Shown: positions 12,006-22,326, numbered from the stretch's first letter. The stretch is 64,000 bases of DNA from Anodontia alba (GCA_964016985.1 OZ024829.1:72794110-72858109); one strand, 5' to 3'. Notes: a model not told the origin generated them from the sequence alone. Translations and numbers: made by a program.

Positions 12006-13072
12006 CTAAAATTTCAAACAAATAAAAAAGTAAGAAATGTTTATAGCACTCATTTTATTACATTTGGGGTTACCTTAGGAATGGTTAACATTCAATATCA
12101 AAATTACCATATTTTACCTGAATTTATGGTCTGATATTCACACCTTGGGCACAGAAAAAATATCAAAATTTACTAAATTTATATTGTAAAAATATAATAC
12201 CACTGGAAGAAAGCTAAACTTTTGAGACCATTATTTGTTTTAAAATGATTACATAAATCAGCAGCTTTTATTCAAATTTGTCACTTTTTACCCCCAAAAC
12301 TGCCTATAGTGTTTTTTTTTTTGTTTTTTTTTTTGCCTGGGACAGCAATTTCTATTTTAATACGTATTGACCAGTACAACATAAATTTATAGACAAAATT
12401 CAATTTCGAAAAGCGTATTAATTTAAAAAAAAAAAAAAAACGTATTACAGAAATTTGGGATTTTATTCAAAATTATTGAGTTTTCACCCAAAAATGACTG
12501 CTCTAGCTCTAGCTCCTTATTTTATTTCATGCACAGCGTTGTTCCATTATCGGCATATTTCTCTCCATCACTTACAATGTAATAAAAAAGTGAGGGAGGG
12601 GGGCTACGTGTAGGGTAAACTTACTTTTTTTCAGGGTTAGTGTTCCGAGTATAAAGGAAGACGATTTCATTCTGTTTTTATTTTGTTGTATCTAATTGAT
12701 ATGTTTCCACCGAGGACCTCTATTCTAATATGCAGCGTATTGAAGATTGCCCCCTCCCCCACCCCTTCCCTCCTCAATTGTAATCTCGCTGAGATAACGT
12801 CAATTTGATACGGACCTGGACAGTTTGGCGCATGCGCACAACAAAGTGAAACAAGCCCGTTTATTGTAGTCCAAAATTCACATTCATTGGTCACATTAAT
12901 TGTTATCATAAGTTCACTGTGAAAAAAAAACAAACAAAAAAAAACAACAAAAAACAATTATATATCTTGGCAAACGAACATTTGGAATTTCTGCACACTG
13001 GGTACAAAAAAGAATTTTTTTTTGTGAAATATTATGGAAGCGTCCTAGTGCCAGGTGAAAAAAAATATTTAA
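12004..13072. other. No gene recognised
   Basis: AT-rich with short poly-A and poly-T tracts. A 96-codon minus frame at 12667-12957 begins in a poly-A tract and has no recognised domain. Confidence 0.5.
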
Positions 13073-13488
13073 GTCCTACGTAGGAGATAATAAGTCCTAC
13101 GTAGGAGTTAGTAACTCCTACGTAGGAGATAATAAGTCCTACGTAGGAGATAATAAGTACTACGTAGGAGTTAGTGACTCCTACGTAGGAGATAATAAGT
13201 CCTACGTAGGAGATAGTAACTCCTACGTAGGAGATAATAAGTCCTACGTAGGAGATAGTAACTCCTACATAGGAGATAATAACTCCTACGTAGGAGATAA
13301 TAAGTCCTACGTAGAAGATAATAAGTCCTACGTAGGAGTTAGTAACTCCTATGTAGAAGATAATAAGTCCTAAGTAGGAGATAGTAACTCCTACTTAGGA
13401 GATAATGTCCTACGTAGGAGATAATAAGTCCTACGTAGGAGTTAGTATCTCCTACGTAGGAGATAATAAGTCCTACGTAGGAGATAGT
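13073..13488 (+). repeat. Array of TCCTACGTAGGA palindromes, 21-bp period
   Basis: About 20 units, each a 12-bp perfect palindrome TCCTACGTAGGA joined by 9-bp spacers of three main kinds (GATAATAAG, GTTAGTAAC, GATAGTAAC). Several units have one mutated base (TACTACG, CTACATAGG, CTAAGTAGG, CTACTTAGG). Some spacers are themselves palindromic (GAGTTAGTAACTC), so longer self-complementary stretches occur. No frame crosses the array usefully. Confidence 0.95.
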
Positions 13489-13603
13489 ATGTTGTTATAG
13501 ATAATTCAATACGATTTTGAAATGAAGATCAATGGTTTAACCTAAGAAAACAAAACTTATTGATTAATTAAAAAAAATTATATTCAGTGAACGATAATTC
13601 AGG

Positions 13604-13604
<1 letters not shown>

Positions 13605-13667
<63 letters not shown>
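13605..13667 (+). repeat. (AC)n microsatellite
   Basis: About 31 AC dinucleotides. Confidence 0.97.
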
Positions 13668-13668
<1 letters not shown>

Positions 13669-13673
13669 GAAAG

Positions 13674-13960
13674 GGTTTGACATTTCATGCAAAGTGTCTC
13701 TGTTGGAAACAATTTGCATGAACTGTCAAAGTCTATTTTCTGGGTAAAATAAGACAAATATCACCAATTTATCGTCTGCTTAATTAACCCAGAGAATGGT
13801 AAAGGTTAATGGTTAAACTATTTTACTCCAAATATTTGTTTGACAGTTCATGCAAACTGTCTCTATTTGAGACACTTTGCATGATATGTCAAAGCTTACT
13901 TTCTGGGAAAATGCCGAATATCATCAGTTTGTCCTTGATGCATAAATGTTGCCTTACAAT
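13674..13960 (+). repeat. Two copies of a hairpin repeat
   Basis: Arms of the type TTTGACA-TTCATGCAAA and TTTGCATGAA-TGTCAAAG form an inverted repeat at 13676-13733 and again at about 13848-13900. Each is followed by a shared CTTTCTGGGnAAA..AATATCA tail. Fragments of the family recur at 45410-45545 and 63250-63370. Confidence 0.7.
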
Positions 13961-13972
13961 CATTTTTCAGTT

Positions 13973-14052
13973 AATCAATCAAACTTAAGAAACAGATTAA
14001 AGAATTGCAGTGAATCAATCAAACTTAAGAAACAGATTAAAGAATTGCAGTG
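13973..14052 (+). repeat. Exact 40-bp tandem duplication
   Basis: The 40-bp unit starting AATCAATCAAACTTAAGAAA occurs twice without a difference, which implies a recent slip or duplication. Confidence 0.95.
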
Positions 14053-15092
14053 ACCTGTCTCAGATAATGGACATTTGTGTCAGATTAAGAAAAAGGGAGA
14101 TTGTGTATTATGCAAATATGAAATACCCAGATCAGACAGCACATCTGCACATCTGATCAGGATTTTCACTGTTTATCAATGTATTCTACAGAAACCAGTG
14201 TTTCTTTAAGTATACAATTAAAGATGCCGATTTGTCTACCCGGGTTCTTAGATCATTGTCGTAATGGTCCTTTTAAAATGTTGATGTTCATTTGATGTTT
14301 TGACCATTTTGTTTTTAATGAGTGGGTTATAGATCAAACTATAACCTTGCCCAGTGGCCTGAGGCTTCTAGTTCTCAGCTGAATCATGTCAAGTAGATAA
14401 ATGAAACCAGGAGGCCCAGGTCCCGGGAGAAGGTTGTATTTAACCGGTTCACACTTCATGGATATACTGCCTCTATGTGACTCAGTTGCCTGGCAGCGTT
14501 AAAAATCTAGATACAGATACTAGAAATACAATGATGTTACCTGTCACCATAATGATTTGAAAAATTAAATCATGTTAATACGGTAAAATATATAGATCGG
14601 AATCAGAACAATGTAAAATAGCGAGGAAGAGCCTGAAAATAGATACGAAATATTGAGTGTACAAATGTGAAAATAAAATATAAATGAAAGAATATAGAAT
14701 AGCAATGAAAAGCTTTCACTGGATATAAATGTGAAACAGAGGTAATAGAGTAGAGATGTGATGTGCCTTAGCCCACAACATGTTATAGTTGTTAAAATAT
14801 ACGTTCACGATCCACTGGCCAACGCTCATCCAATCTGCATTCATTCATCACCATCTGCGTTCTCACGTCAAAACGTCATAACTGAGCCTGTCATCGAGAA
14901 AGTGCCAAATGTCCCAAAACATATGCGTACACGCAGTTATTTCTGGATACACGCTTGTCGTATATTTTAAGGTCCAAAATCCTCAATGGGAAATGCACTG
15001 ACCAGTCTACAAGTATGCAGGTTTTAATCTATGCATGCACAAATCTCCCCGAAGACTGAATTTGTCAGGCTGGCTCTTTTTTCATGTTGCAG
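14053..15092. other. Intron-like, no exon recognised
   Basis: Lies upstream of the VWA exon. I looked for a preceding VWA exon (the metal-binding DxSxS part) and did not find one. A polypyrimidine-AG acceptor (TTTTTTCATGTTGCAG) ends at 15092. Confidence 0.5.
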
Positions 15093-15276
15093 GCTATGTT
15101 AGTGAAACAAGATGGCCGCACAATCATAGCTATTGGTGTTGGTAACGCCACCGCGCTGAAGGAGTTGGAGAACATTGCTTCAACAACTGCTGAGAATAAA
15201 AGTCTTGTGTATCAAGTTGGAGATTACAAGGCTCTAAAAACGCTTAACTCAGTCGTGGCACATGTTGCTTGTCAAG
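15093..15276 (+). CDS. Host exon: C-terminal part of a von Willebrand factor A domain
   Basis: The exon encodes AMLVKQDGRTIIAIGVGNAT, then a KELENIAS segment and a YQVGDYKALKTL segment. This is the usual end of a VWA domain (a beta strand with GVG, then an alpha helix, then the last strand and helix). VWA domains mediate extracellular adhesion and matrix contacts, here presumably in a secreted or matrix protein. It is bounded by acceptor TTGCAG and donor AAG|GTGACT, is 184 nt long, starts in phase 0 and ends in phase 1. The next exon at 15949 joins in phase and adds a ShKT domain. The metal-site half of the VWA must come from exons left of this window or not recognised here. Fairly sure of the family, not of the protein's identity. 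Confidence 0.7.
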
Positions 15277-15334
15277 GTGACTATAAGACTTTATTACCTT
15301 AGATAACTAAAGGCAATCCTTTTTGACTTTTATT

Positions 15335-15605
15335 TTACTCTACTCTAGCTGGTGTTGTGCCGTGTGGCGGCCATAATAAGTCTCCCCGTAGATCGTCATA
15401 GTGCAGATTATATTTTATTTCGTTTTGGATCATTGAGCCCATCCTGGTTATTTTGAAAATCGAATACCGCCAAAGCCGGCGCTAGGGGGCGTATGCAGCC
15501 TTGCAAACCACAGTGTTGCTTATGAAGAGACTCAATCAAACCGAGTCTCCGATTTTCGTGATTTTGTGTGTTCTTTGTTTCCAAAGGCAATCCTTTTGAC
15601 TTTTA
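15335..15605 (+). repeat. Interspersed repeat in the host intron
   Basis: Carries GTCTCCCCGTA..CATAGTGCAG, GGGGGCGTATGCAGCCTTGC, CTCAATCAAACCGAGTCTC and CCAAAGGCAATCCTTTT. The same family appears at about 6780, 57440-57930, 59680-59820 and 63640-63740. Confidence 0.7.
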
Positions 15606-15948
15606 TGATAATCAATAAACAACAGTTACATATATTAGAATAACAGTTACATATATTAGAATAAATGTGGTGTGCGGATATTAGGTTTTCTTACAATAAT
15701 GTATAAACAGTTCGTTTCAAAGACGCTACTAACTCTGTTCTTACATAGTTTGCATGTCATATTGATGTCTATTTCCAGAAAACGACGTTAAGTTTTCCCT
15801 GTTTTAGTTTGATATTTTCAGGTTCTAGTTTACATTACAAATCCGAAAACACACATATATACACGCACGCTCACGCATGCTTTATGTAGTTATGACCATT
15901 TACTGCTTAACCAGCTACAACTCCGGTAATGTTTTTATGCTATTACAG

Positions 15949-16128
15949 CAGCACCAAGTCCAAGTAATAGAACAGGACTCACACTAGGACCAAATTCATC
16001 GCCCACCATGGCCAAATCAGACTGTTACGATACAGTTGCCGACTGCAGCAAGTACACCAAAGCAGTATGCTCTGACTATCAACCTTGGGCAAGGGCGCAC
16101 TGTAACGCCTTCTGTGGCTTTTGTGTTT
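15949..16128 (+). CDS. Host exon: ShKT (ShK toxin-like) domain
   Basis: After joining in phase 1 to the VWA exon, this exon encodes a Ser/Pro-rich linker, then SDCYDTVADCSKYTKAVCSD, a WARAHC segment and FCGFC. The cysteine spacing (C-x6-C-x7-C, then C-x3-C-x2-C) fits the ShKT domain, a small disulphide-bonded extracellular module named for a sea anemone toxin. In animals it is also common as an adhesion or protease-associated module. Acceptor TATTACAG and donor GTTT|GTAAGT bound a 180-nt exon. VWA plus ShKT suggests a secreted extracellular-matrix or shell-matrix type protein, not a toxin. No downstream exon is recognised before the transposon-rich region. Confidence 0.7.
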
Positions 16129-16792
16129 GTAAGTTGATGCGTTCTATTAAAACTGGCTAAATATCACTGGTTGTACTCAGCGTATAACAGTACAATAATG
16201 TTTCAGCTTTATTCAGTATACAATATCTTAACGGTGGGTCAAAAATGACGCCAAGGTTTTAATATACGTATGTATATTTTATAATTATCTAAACCCATTA
16301 TTTCTTTGCACTTGTAATGAAGTCTGTTCTCTCGTAATTTATCTTAGCTTACTGAAATTTATTTTACAGCAAGGTAATCTTAAAATACAAATGTATATGT
16401 GCTACGGTCGCCAGATTTTGTCACCCGAAAAGACGTCGTATTTAAGCGCCTTTATAGTTTATTATAATAGACGGCGTCAGTATTTCTAATTTTTGATAAG
16501 ACCTTTGGAACATCAGGTAAATGTGATTGATACATCAGTAAAGCAGTAACTCGCAATTCATGGAGTATTTAAGTTCTGTGTCAGCATCTAATGCACGTGC
16601 AGGTCAATTTAAACGATTTACTGTTGTAAAATATACATACAAACAAATCCTGGCTCTATTAAGATGATATGTATGGTCAAAACATAGACATTGCATGTAT
16701 TGATGTCGGGTACATATGTATGGTTTGTGCTTTTTGTAATAAAAATATTTATAATGAGTCTGAGGTCAACATACCAAAATAGTTTTTTGTTT
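16129..16792. other. Intron or intergenic, nothing recognised
   Basis: Begins with the GTAAGT donor. AT-rich with no further exon identified. Confidence 0.45.
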
Positions 16793-17160
16793 GAAAATCA
16801 TAAAAAAAGGTAAGAGAAAAGTCCAGGGAGTGCCACAATCACAAACCGCAGCTCTTCATAAAGTCGATATACACGAAGACAAAATTAGAAATGTTCAGAC
16901 AGACAGACAGACATGGACCAAAAATAAATGGGGTGTAATCGGGTGTCCACGGAAAGTAAGCCTTACTGGGTAAGCATGCTTTGCCCACCACGCGTATCAA
17001 TCTAAAGAAATTTAGAAAATATGGGAATAATAATGTTCGGGATTTAGAAAGTATGTTTCTGGATTGGCTGTGGCAAATATCAGACATAAATCAATCTGCA
17101 AACAGCTATATTGTAGGCATTGACAAGGTCATGATGCCTCACATAGAACTTCTTAAGTGT
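16793..17160 (-). mobile_element. 5'-truncated Penelope-like fragment (3' region)
   Basis: Shares a colinear match with 22640-22960, the 3' end of the RT-bearing element at 22.6-23.7 kb. Both carry a GTTCAGAC-AC/GAACAGACATGGACC tract, TAAGC-TTACT-GGTAAGCA, GCCCACCA and CATAGAACTTCTTAAGT. Here the match stops at 17160, inside the coding part of the sister copy. For a minus-strand retroelement that is a typical 5' truncation. Confidence 0.6.
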
Positions 17161-17559
17161 TAACACCAGTTTAGTTGTTTGATGTCACTAAGTCAACAGT
17201 CTTGTAGTGATCAGTCTTTATTTATATATCAGTTCTAAAGGGAACGACCATTGTTAGGAATAAACACACCCACAAAACTGAAAACAGCTGAAGTGTCAAG
17301 TTTTCCGTGACCGACTTTCGGCCATCAGCACCCTTACATAAATTTTCAAAAAACCCGGAAGAGGCTCATGATAAATAAAGGACTAGAAAAATATAAACTA
17401 CACTACACTGACGCACGGGCGGCTTTTTGCGGCTATCAAAGGGCTTTTACACTAGTTGTAGTCAAGATAAATAGATTCTAAAACGGAGGAACCTTAAGAG
17501 CAATGGACACATTTAAAAAAAACAAAAACAAAACAAAAACAGAAAACAGTTAAAGGGAA
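17161..17559. other. Transposon flank with short repeated motifs
   Basis: Contains ACAAAACTGAAAACAGCTGA (17273) and AGAGCAATGGACA (about 17500). Both recur near 52950-53000 on the other side of the Polinton. It ends in an A/C-rich tract immediately before the left TIR. No gene. Confidence 0.4.
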
Positions 17560-17778
17560 GGGACGGAGGTCGGATCTAAAACAATTTTACATGAAATCTG
17601 AAATGATTTTATAAAAAGTGTAGCGGGATCCCTTTCAGGAATGATTTAAGATTTTTCTCGGCCAATTCCGGAACCACCCTCTTCAAAAATCATTTATCAT
17701 ACGCCCACAAAGTAGCGTGTCTAATAGCCGTTTAAAGCACCACAAAATTTTAGAAGGTTACAAGTCACCCGGAAATAT
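17560..17778 (+). repeat. Polinton left terminal inverted repeat
   Basis: Starts GGGACGGAGGTCGGATCT and ends near CACCCGGAAATAT. Its reverse complement matches 52403-52621 over the full 219 nt with mostly single-base differences, by eye close to 88 percent identity. Confidence 0.9.
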
Positions 17779-17842
17779 CGATTGCCCATATGCGAATAAT
17801 GTCTTATAATCTTCCAAAATGTGTCTTTCTTGTTATGATGTC

Positions 17843-18199
17843 TTATTTGTTTAATGTAAAAATGATGGCCGCCATGTCTTGTTGGCCTGTGTATTTTGTT
17901 TTTGTATTTTTTTTTTTAAATGTCGCTTCTGCTATGGCTCTATTCACATCCTCTAAAATTAAAACAACCCACATAAAAACATTCCACATAGCTTCAAAAT
18001 ATTCGGAGAAATTAAAGTCGCCGTCAGGAAATATAGGTATTTTTTTTATTATTTTGATTTTTCTTCCTTTTTCTTTTAATAAATTCGCTACTAATTTGTG
18101 TAATCTTCTTTTGTCTTTTTCTATGTTAGGAAAGGGATTGGTTGATGCATTTTTCATAATTCTTATGTCGCCACTAAATTCAACTTTGAATTTTATTTA
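17843..18199 (-). CDS. Unknown minus-strand ORF next to the left TIR
   Basis: An open frame runs from about 18199 to 17843, with a Met at 18157 giving 104 residues. It begins with IKFKVEFSGDIRIMKNASTN when read without the Met requirement. It has a basic helix-like stretch (residues about 15-45) and a hydrophobic segment (FEAMWNVFMWVVLILEDV). A second, stop-separated segment just upstream repeats the KF-GDIR motif. I do not recognise the family. Its opposite orientation is like the minority-strand genes found near Polinton ends, but it could be chance. Confidence 0.3.
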
Positions 18200-18330
18200 A
18201 TCAGAACTCGGGCTCACGATTTTAAATCTTATGTCACCATCAAATTTGTTTTTTATTTCATTAGACAACATGTATATAACTATATATGTTATCATTTTTT
18301 TAAGTGCATTTATGAAAAAAATTCTCTTGA

Positions 18331-18460
18331 TTTTCTGCGTTAATTCCAGATCCCCGCTCTTCAAAATGATTTTTTTTATATATTATCATACACCAACACC
18401 CACAAAATAGCATGTCTAATTTCCGGTTTAAAACACCATTAAAATTAAGAAAGTCACCTA
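18331..18460 (+). repeat. Internal, direct copy of the inner TIR
   Basis: About 130 bp align in the same orientation with 17652-17770 of the left TIR. Shared pieces include TAATTCC/CAATTCC, CTCTTCAAAA, ATCATACNCC, CCCACAAA-TAGC, TGTCTAAT and GGTTTAAA-CACCA, then AAGTCACC. It is more diverged than the right TIR. Confidence 0.65.
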
Positions 18461-18849
18461 AATCAAAAAGACACCTAAGCAGTTGGTGCTCTGGAATTTC
18501 GAAAATAATCAATAAAAATACTTCACAAAATTTGATTTGATGAATATCTGGATGGGATTTGTTTTTAAATTTTTGATAAAGTTTGGCTTCTTCTTTTGAA
18601 ACATAATCTTTTAATTTTGCTTTTAAAAAGAATCTTTCATTTTTTTATTCATTATAATATAGCATCCTCAAATATAGTTTTGTTTGTTTATATAATGGTA
18701 TAATTGTCTTGCATGAATTAAGATTTTTTTTTTATCAATAGAGTTATACTCGAATATTCATATGTTAATTTGCAATGATTTTTTTGCTTATAATATCTCC
18801 CATTATATATAATAAACATTTTAAAAAATAGAATATATTATTATATAGG

Positions 18850-19044
18850 ATGGTCAAACAAAAAACAGTCCAATCACTTGATGAGCTCCATCAAAATTAT
18901 CTTGGTGAAATCTGGGGAGATTATAATAAGCGTTTAAAATTTATTAAAGACGAAACAAAGGAATTCAATGAGATCCAAGAAGATTATTATAGTAAGCTTT
19001 TAGAATATATAAGTAAATCGGCGGAAATATTAATACATTATTAA
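18850..19044 (+). CDS. Small unknown Polinton ORF (64 aa)
   Basis: The start lies directly after ATATATTATTATATAGG, the motif shared by other start codons of this element, which supports this ATG. The product is charged and likely helical, with Leu-Asp-Glu-Leu and Lys-Glu-Phe-Asn-Glu-rich stretches, and has no recognised domain. A (TTA)n microsatellite follows the stop. Confidence 0.4.
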   Translation: MVKQKTVQSLDELHQNYLGEIWGDYNKRLKFIKDETKEFNEIQEDYYSKLLEYISKSAEILIHY

Positions 19045-19047
19045 TTG

Positions 19048-19082
<35 letters not shown>

Positions 19083-19157
19083 CATAATAATTAGTATTAT
19101 TTTTTTTCAGACGATGCTTAAAGGAAAGCAAAACTATTACATCAGTATTGTGTGTTG

Positions 19158-19545
19158 ATGGGAACAAGTAAAAATGCTAATAATTCAATATGGTGTACTA
19201 ATTGTAAAAATGAAAACAAAACAAAACAAAAAAATAAATAAATAAAAAAAAAAAAAACAAAAAAAAAACAAAAAAAAAACGTTATTTCATTCAGAAGGCT
19301 GTTATGTTTGTAAAAAAAATGTTTCGAAACTGATTTGGTGTTATTATTGAACATAAAATAAAACGTAATTGGGGACAATACGAATCAATAAACCACATTA
19401 AAAACATGCTCATATACTTTCATGCTAAAGAATGGCTTGGCGTACCGGATGAAATATTGTTAATTATTGTTAAAAATGATTTACGAGAAGTGTGTTCTAT
19501 GCCACTTATAAAGTTGATATTAAAAAAAAATAAAATAAAATAAAG
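19158..19545 (+). pseudogene. CxxC zinc-ribbon protein pseudogene with F-box-like tail
   Basis: From ATG 19158 the frame reads MGTSKNANNSIWCTNCKNEN, giving a first CxxC pair. An A-rich expansion (about 19215-19280) then breaks the frame. A second CxxC (EGCYVCKKN) follows at about 19294, and a segment with WGQYESINHIKNM and GVPDEILLIIVKNDLREVC at about 19360-19510. The last part looks like an F-box-type helix (LPDEIL..I), but the resemblance is weak. Inferred to be a small zinc-binding protein of the Polinton, broken by A-tract growth. Function unknown. Confidence 0.4.
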
Positions 19546-19799
19546 TAAAATAAAATAAAATAAAATAAAATAAAAATACGGGCTTATCATCATATTATAA
19601 TATATTATATATTCGGCTGCCGAATTCCCCATACTGCTTCGCTCTTAAGGAAAGCGACCATATAGAACCAAGCCGCCTATGTGCAGGTCCGCAACTACAG
19701 CTTCCAGTGTTTCCTCAGCTTCTGCTTCGCCGCTCACCCATCGCCACAGGGCTTTTGTATGATTTACATATGTGTGCTTGCTGTGAATGTGTGTTGCTG

Positions 19800-22050
19800 A
19801 TTAAGATGACTTGCACTGGATTCTCTAGGACCAATATCTTGCAAACACCAAGATTGCTTTGATGAGAATGACAAAAAAATTCATGAACTCCTTGAAGAGA
19901 AACACCCAAAACACATGGCTTACCTCAGAAATACCAGCTCAGTATCTAGTAAGACTGCCTATTCAAACATATGCAAGACAGTACAGACTAGGCTCAGAGA
20001 CATGCAAGACTCCTGGCTGAGCAAAAAGGCTGATGAAATCAAGTCCTTTGCAGACAGAAAGGATATGAAAAAGTTCTTTGATGCACTCAAGACAATATAT
20101 GGTCCCCAGAGCTCAGGAACCACCCCACTTCTTAGTGCAGATGGAACTAGTCTTCTGACTGACAAAGAAGCTGTCTTGATAAAATGGGCTGAACACTTTG
20201 ATGGTGTTCTTGATCGGCCATCATCTTTCAATGATGAAGCTATCAACAAACTACCACAGGTGGAATGTGCTGCTTGATGAGCTCCCAACCGTCTCTGAAA
20301 CAGTGAAAGCAATAAAACTCCTGTCATCTGGCAAGGCTCCATGATCAGATGCAATACCTGCAGAGATCTACAAAGCAAGAGGTATTTCACATTATGTGGA
20401 GAAAAGAAGCCATACCTCAAGAATTCAAGGATGCAACAATTATCCACCTATTCAAAAGGAAAGGGAATCTTAAAGTCTGTGACAATCATCGAGGCATCTC
20501 TTTATTGTCAATTGCTGGGAAGATCCTTGCTAGGGTCCTACTGAATCGATTGAATGAACACCTTGAACGGTCAGTGCTTCTACCAGAAAGCCAGTGTGGA
20601 TTCAGGAAAAACAGAGGACCAATAGACATGATCTTTACAGCACCACACCTTCAAGAAAAATGCCAGGAACAGAATGTGGACCTCTACATGACCTTTGTCG
20701 ACCTTACCATTTGAAAAAGGTATGGCAAAGTTTGTCTGTCCTGCCAAATTCATAGCAATGGTGCGGCTGTTCCATGATGGTATGCTTGCAAGGGTCCAAA
20801 ATGATGGCGAGTTTTCTGATCCATTTCCTGTGACAAATGGAGTTAAGCAAGGCTATGTACTAGCTTCAACACAGTTCAGCATGATGTTTTCTGCCATGCT
20901 TACAAATGTTTTCCAGGATGGTGACAATGGTATACATATTAGGTATCGCTTTGATGGGAAACTTTTTAACCTAAGAAGGTTGCAAGCTAAATCTAAGGTG
21001 CAGACAGAGGTACTAGATGAGCTCCTCTTTGCTGATGACATGGCAAAGGGTGCTCCAACAGAAGAGAAAATGCAAAAAGGTGTGGATCAAGTATCTGATT
21101 CATGTGACAGCTATGATCTCACAATCAGCATCAAAAAGACTGAGGTAGTATATCAGCCAGCACCTGGAAAGCCTTACAAAGAGCCTACTATCACAGTGAA
21201 AGGTCAAAGACTGCAAGTGGCAGACAAGTTCACCTACTTTGGAAGCACATTGTCTAGAGTTGTGCACATTGATGATGAAGTAAATGCTAGAATTGTCAAA
21301 GCTAGTGCAGCATTTGGCCGGCTACGTGGAAGTATTTGGGACCGAAGTGGAATCAGACGACACAAAGCTGAAAGTATATAGATCAGTGGTGCTGCCAACA
21401 CTATTATACGCATGCGAAACTTGGACAGTTTACCAAAGGCATGCTAAAAGACTGAACCACTTCCATACAAGCTGTCTTAGAAAACTTCTAAACATCAAGT
21501 GGCAAGACAGAATTTCAGACACAGAAGTCCTGAAAAGAGCAGGGATGCAGAGTGTACATACTCTTCTGAAATTGGCATAGTTAAGATGGACAGGCCATGT
21601 TACCAGAATGCCTGATGAACGTTTGCCAAAGAAAATCCTCTATGGAGAACTACAAGTTGGAAAACGCTCCCAGGGTAGTCAGAAGAAGCGATACAAAGAC
21701 ACCCTCAAAGCCTCCCTTAAAAACTTCAACATACCAACAGAATCATGGGAACAGATTATACAGGATCGTACAAAGTGGCGAGACCTTATAAGAAGCGGAG
21801 CTGGTGAATACGAAACAAAAAGAATCAGCGAAGCCGAGCAGAAACGTGCACAGCGGAAAGCCAGAGCTAAGGCATCACCAACAAAGCTTTCTTCCTCAGA
21901 CCTCTCTTGTTCTATCTGCAACAAGCAGTTTAGAGCTAAGATTGGTCTCATCAGCCATCTTAGAACACACAAATAATAACACATCACACAGTTGATTAGG
22001 ATTGGTCATTGTCAGTAATGACAGACGAACAAAAAAATACAATAGCAATG
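19800..22050 (+). mobile_element. LINE (non-LTR retrotransposon), 5'-truncated and decayed
   Basis: Pieces in several frames encode a reverse transcriptase: NGVKQGYVLASTQFSMMFSA around 20840-20900 and the catalytic LLFADDMA around 21025-21050. They are followed by the thumb and connector region ([25 protein letters not shown]). The product ends in a C2H2 finger, CSICNKQFRAKIGLISHLRT, near 21908-21970. No endonuclease domain is visible, so the copy is 5'-truncated. Several frameshifts and stops (for example near 20276, 20340, 20714, 21380, 21580) make it inactive. It sits between the zinc-ribbon pseudogene and the VLTF3-like ORF of the Polinton. The exact insertion ends and the clade were not determined. 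Confidence 0.85.
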
Positions 22051-22143
22051 TAAAACACATATATTGCAGAATAATGGGAGTGCCCCCCAATTTATTTATC
22101 AAGAGAAATGGAAGAGCGGATTATTTGTTTATTATAAGAGATT

Positions 22144-22326
22144 TTGCGTTCATTTAAAAAACACTGCTCACCGAAAAGAAAGAATGTTCTCAGTTATTCA
22201 TATATTTTAAAAAAAATATTTAAAATTTTAGATCTAGAAGAATATGCTAAATATTTTAATCTTCCAAAAGGCAAACCTAATTTGAGAGAGCATGATAAAA
22301 TATGGAAAAAATGGGCAAAGATATGA
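22144..22326 (+). CDS. Possible VLTF3-like late transcription factor fragment
   Basis: A 60-codon frame has KRKNVLSYSYILKKIFKILD, then FNLPKGKPNLREHDKIWKKW. The arrangement of a Ser-Tyr-x-Tyr-x-x-x-Lys helix followed by REHDKIWKKW resembles the C-terminal part of the A2L/VLTF3-type transcription factors of large DNA viruses and related elements. The zinc-binding N-terminal part is not visible; the LINE insertion lies just upstream. The family call is by memory of the pattern and is tentative. Confidence 0.35.
   Translation: MRSFKKHCSPKRKNVLSYSYILKKIFKILDLEEYAKYFNLPKGKPNLREHDKIWKKWAKI

Noticed and set aside
13073..13488. CRISPR-like regular repeat array
   Set aside because: The spacers are short and repeat among themselves, the repeat is a perfect palindrome, and the context is eukaryotic with no cas genes.
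17290..17330. CTGATGGCCGAAAGTC (minus strand) as a second hammerhead core
   Set aside because: The core would lack the stem II hairpin and differs at CUGAUGA; similarity is too short without a covariance test.
21908..21970. C2H2 finger as part of a host zinc-finger gene
   Set aside because: It is continuous with the LINE reverse transcriptase region and ends just before the LINE tail.
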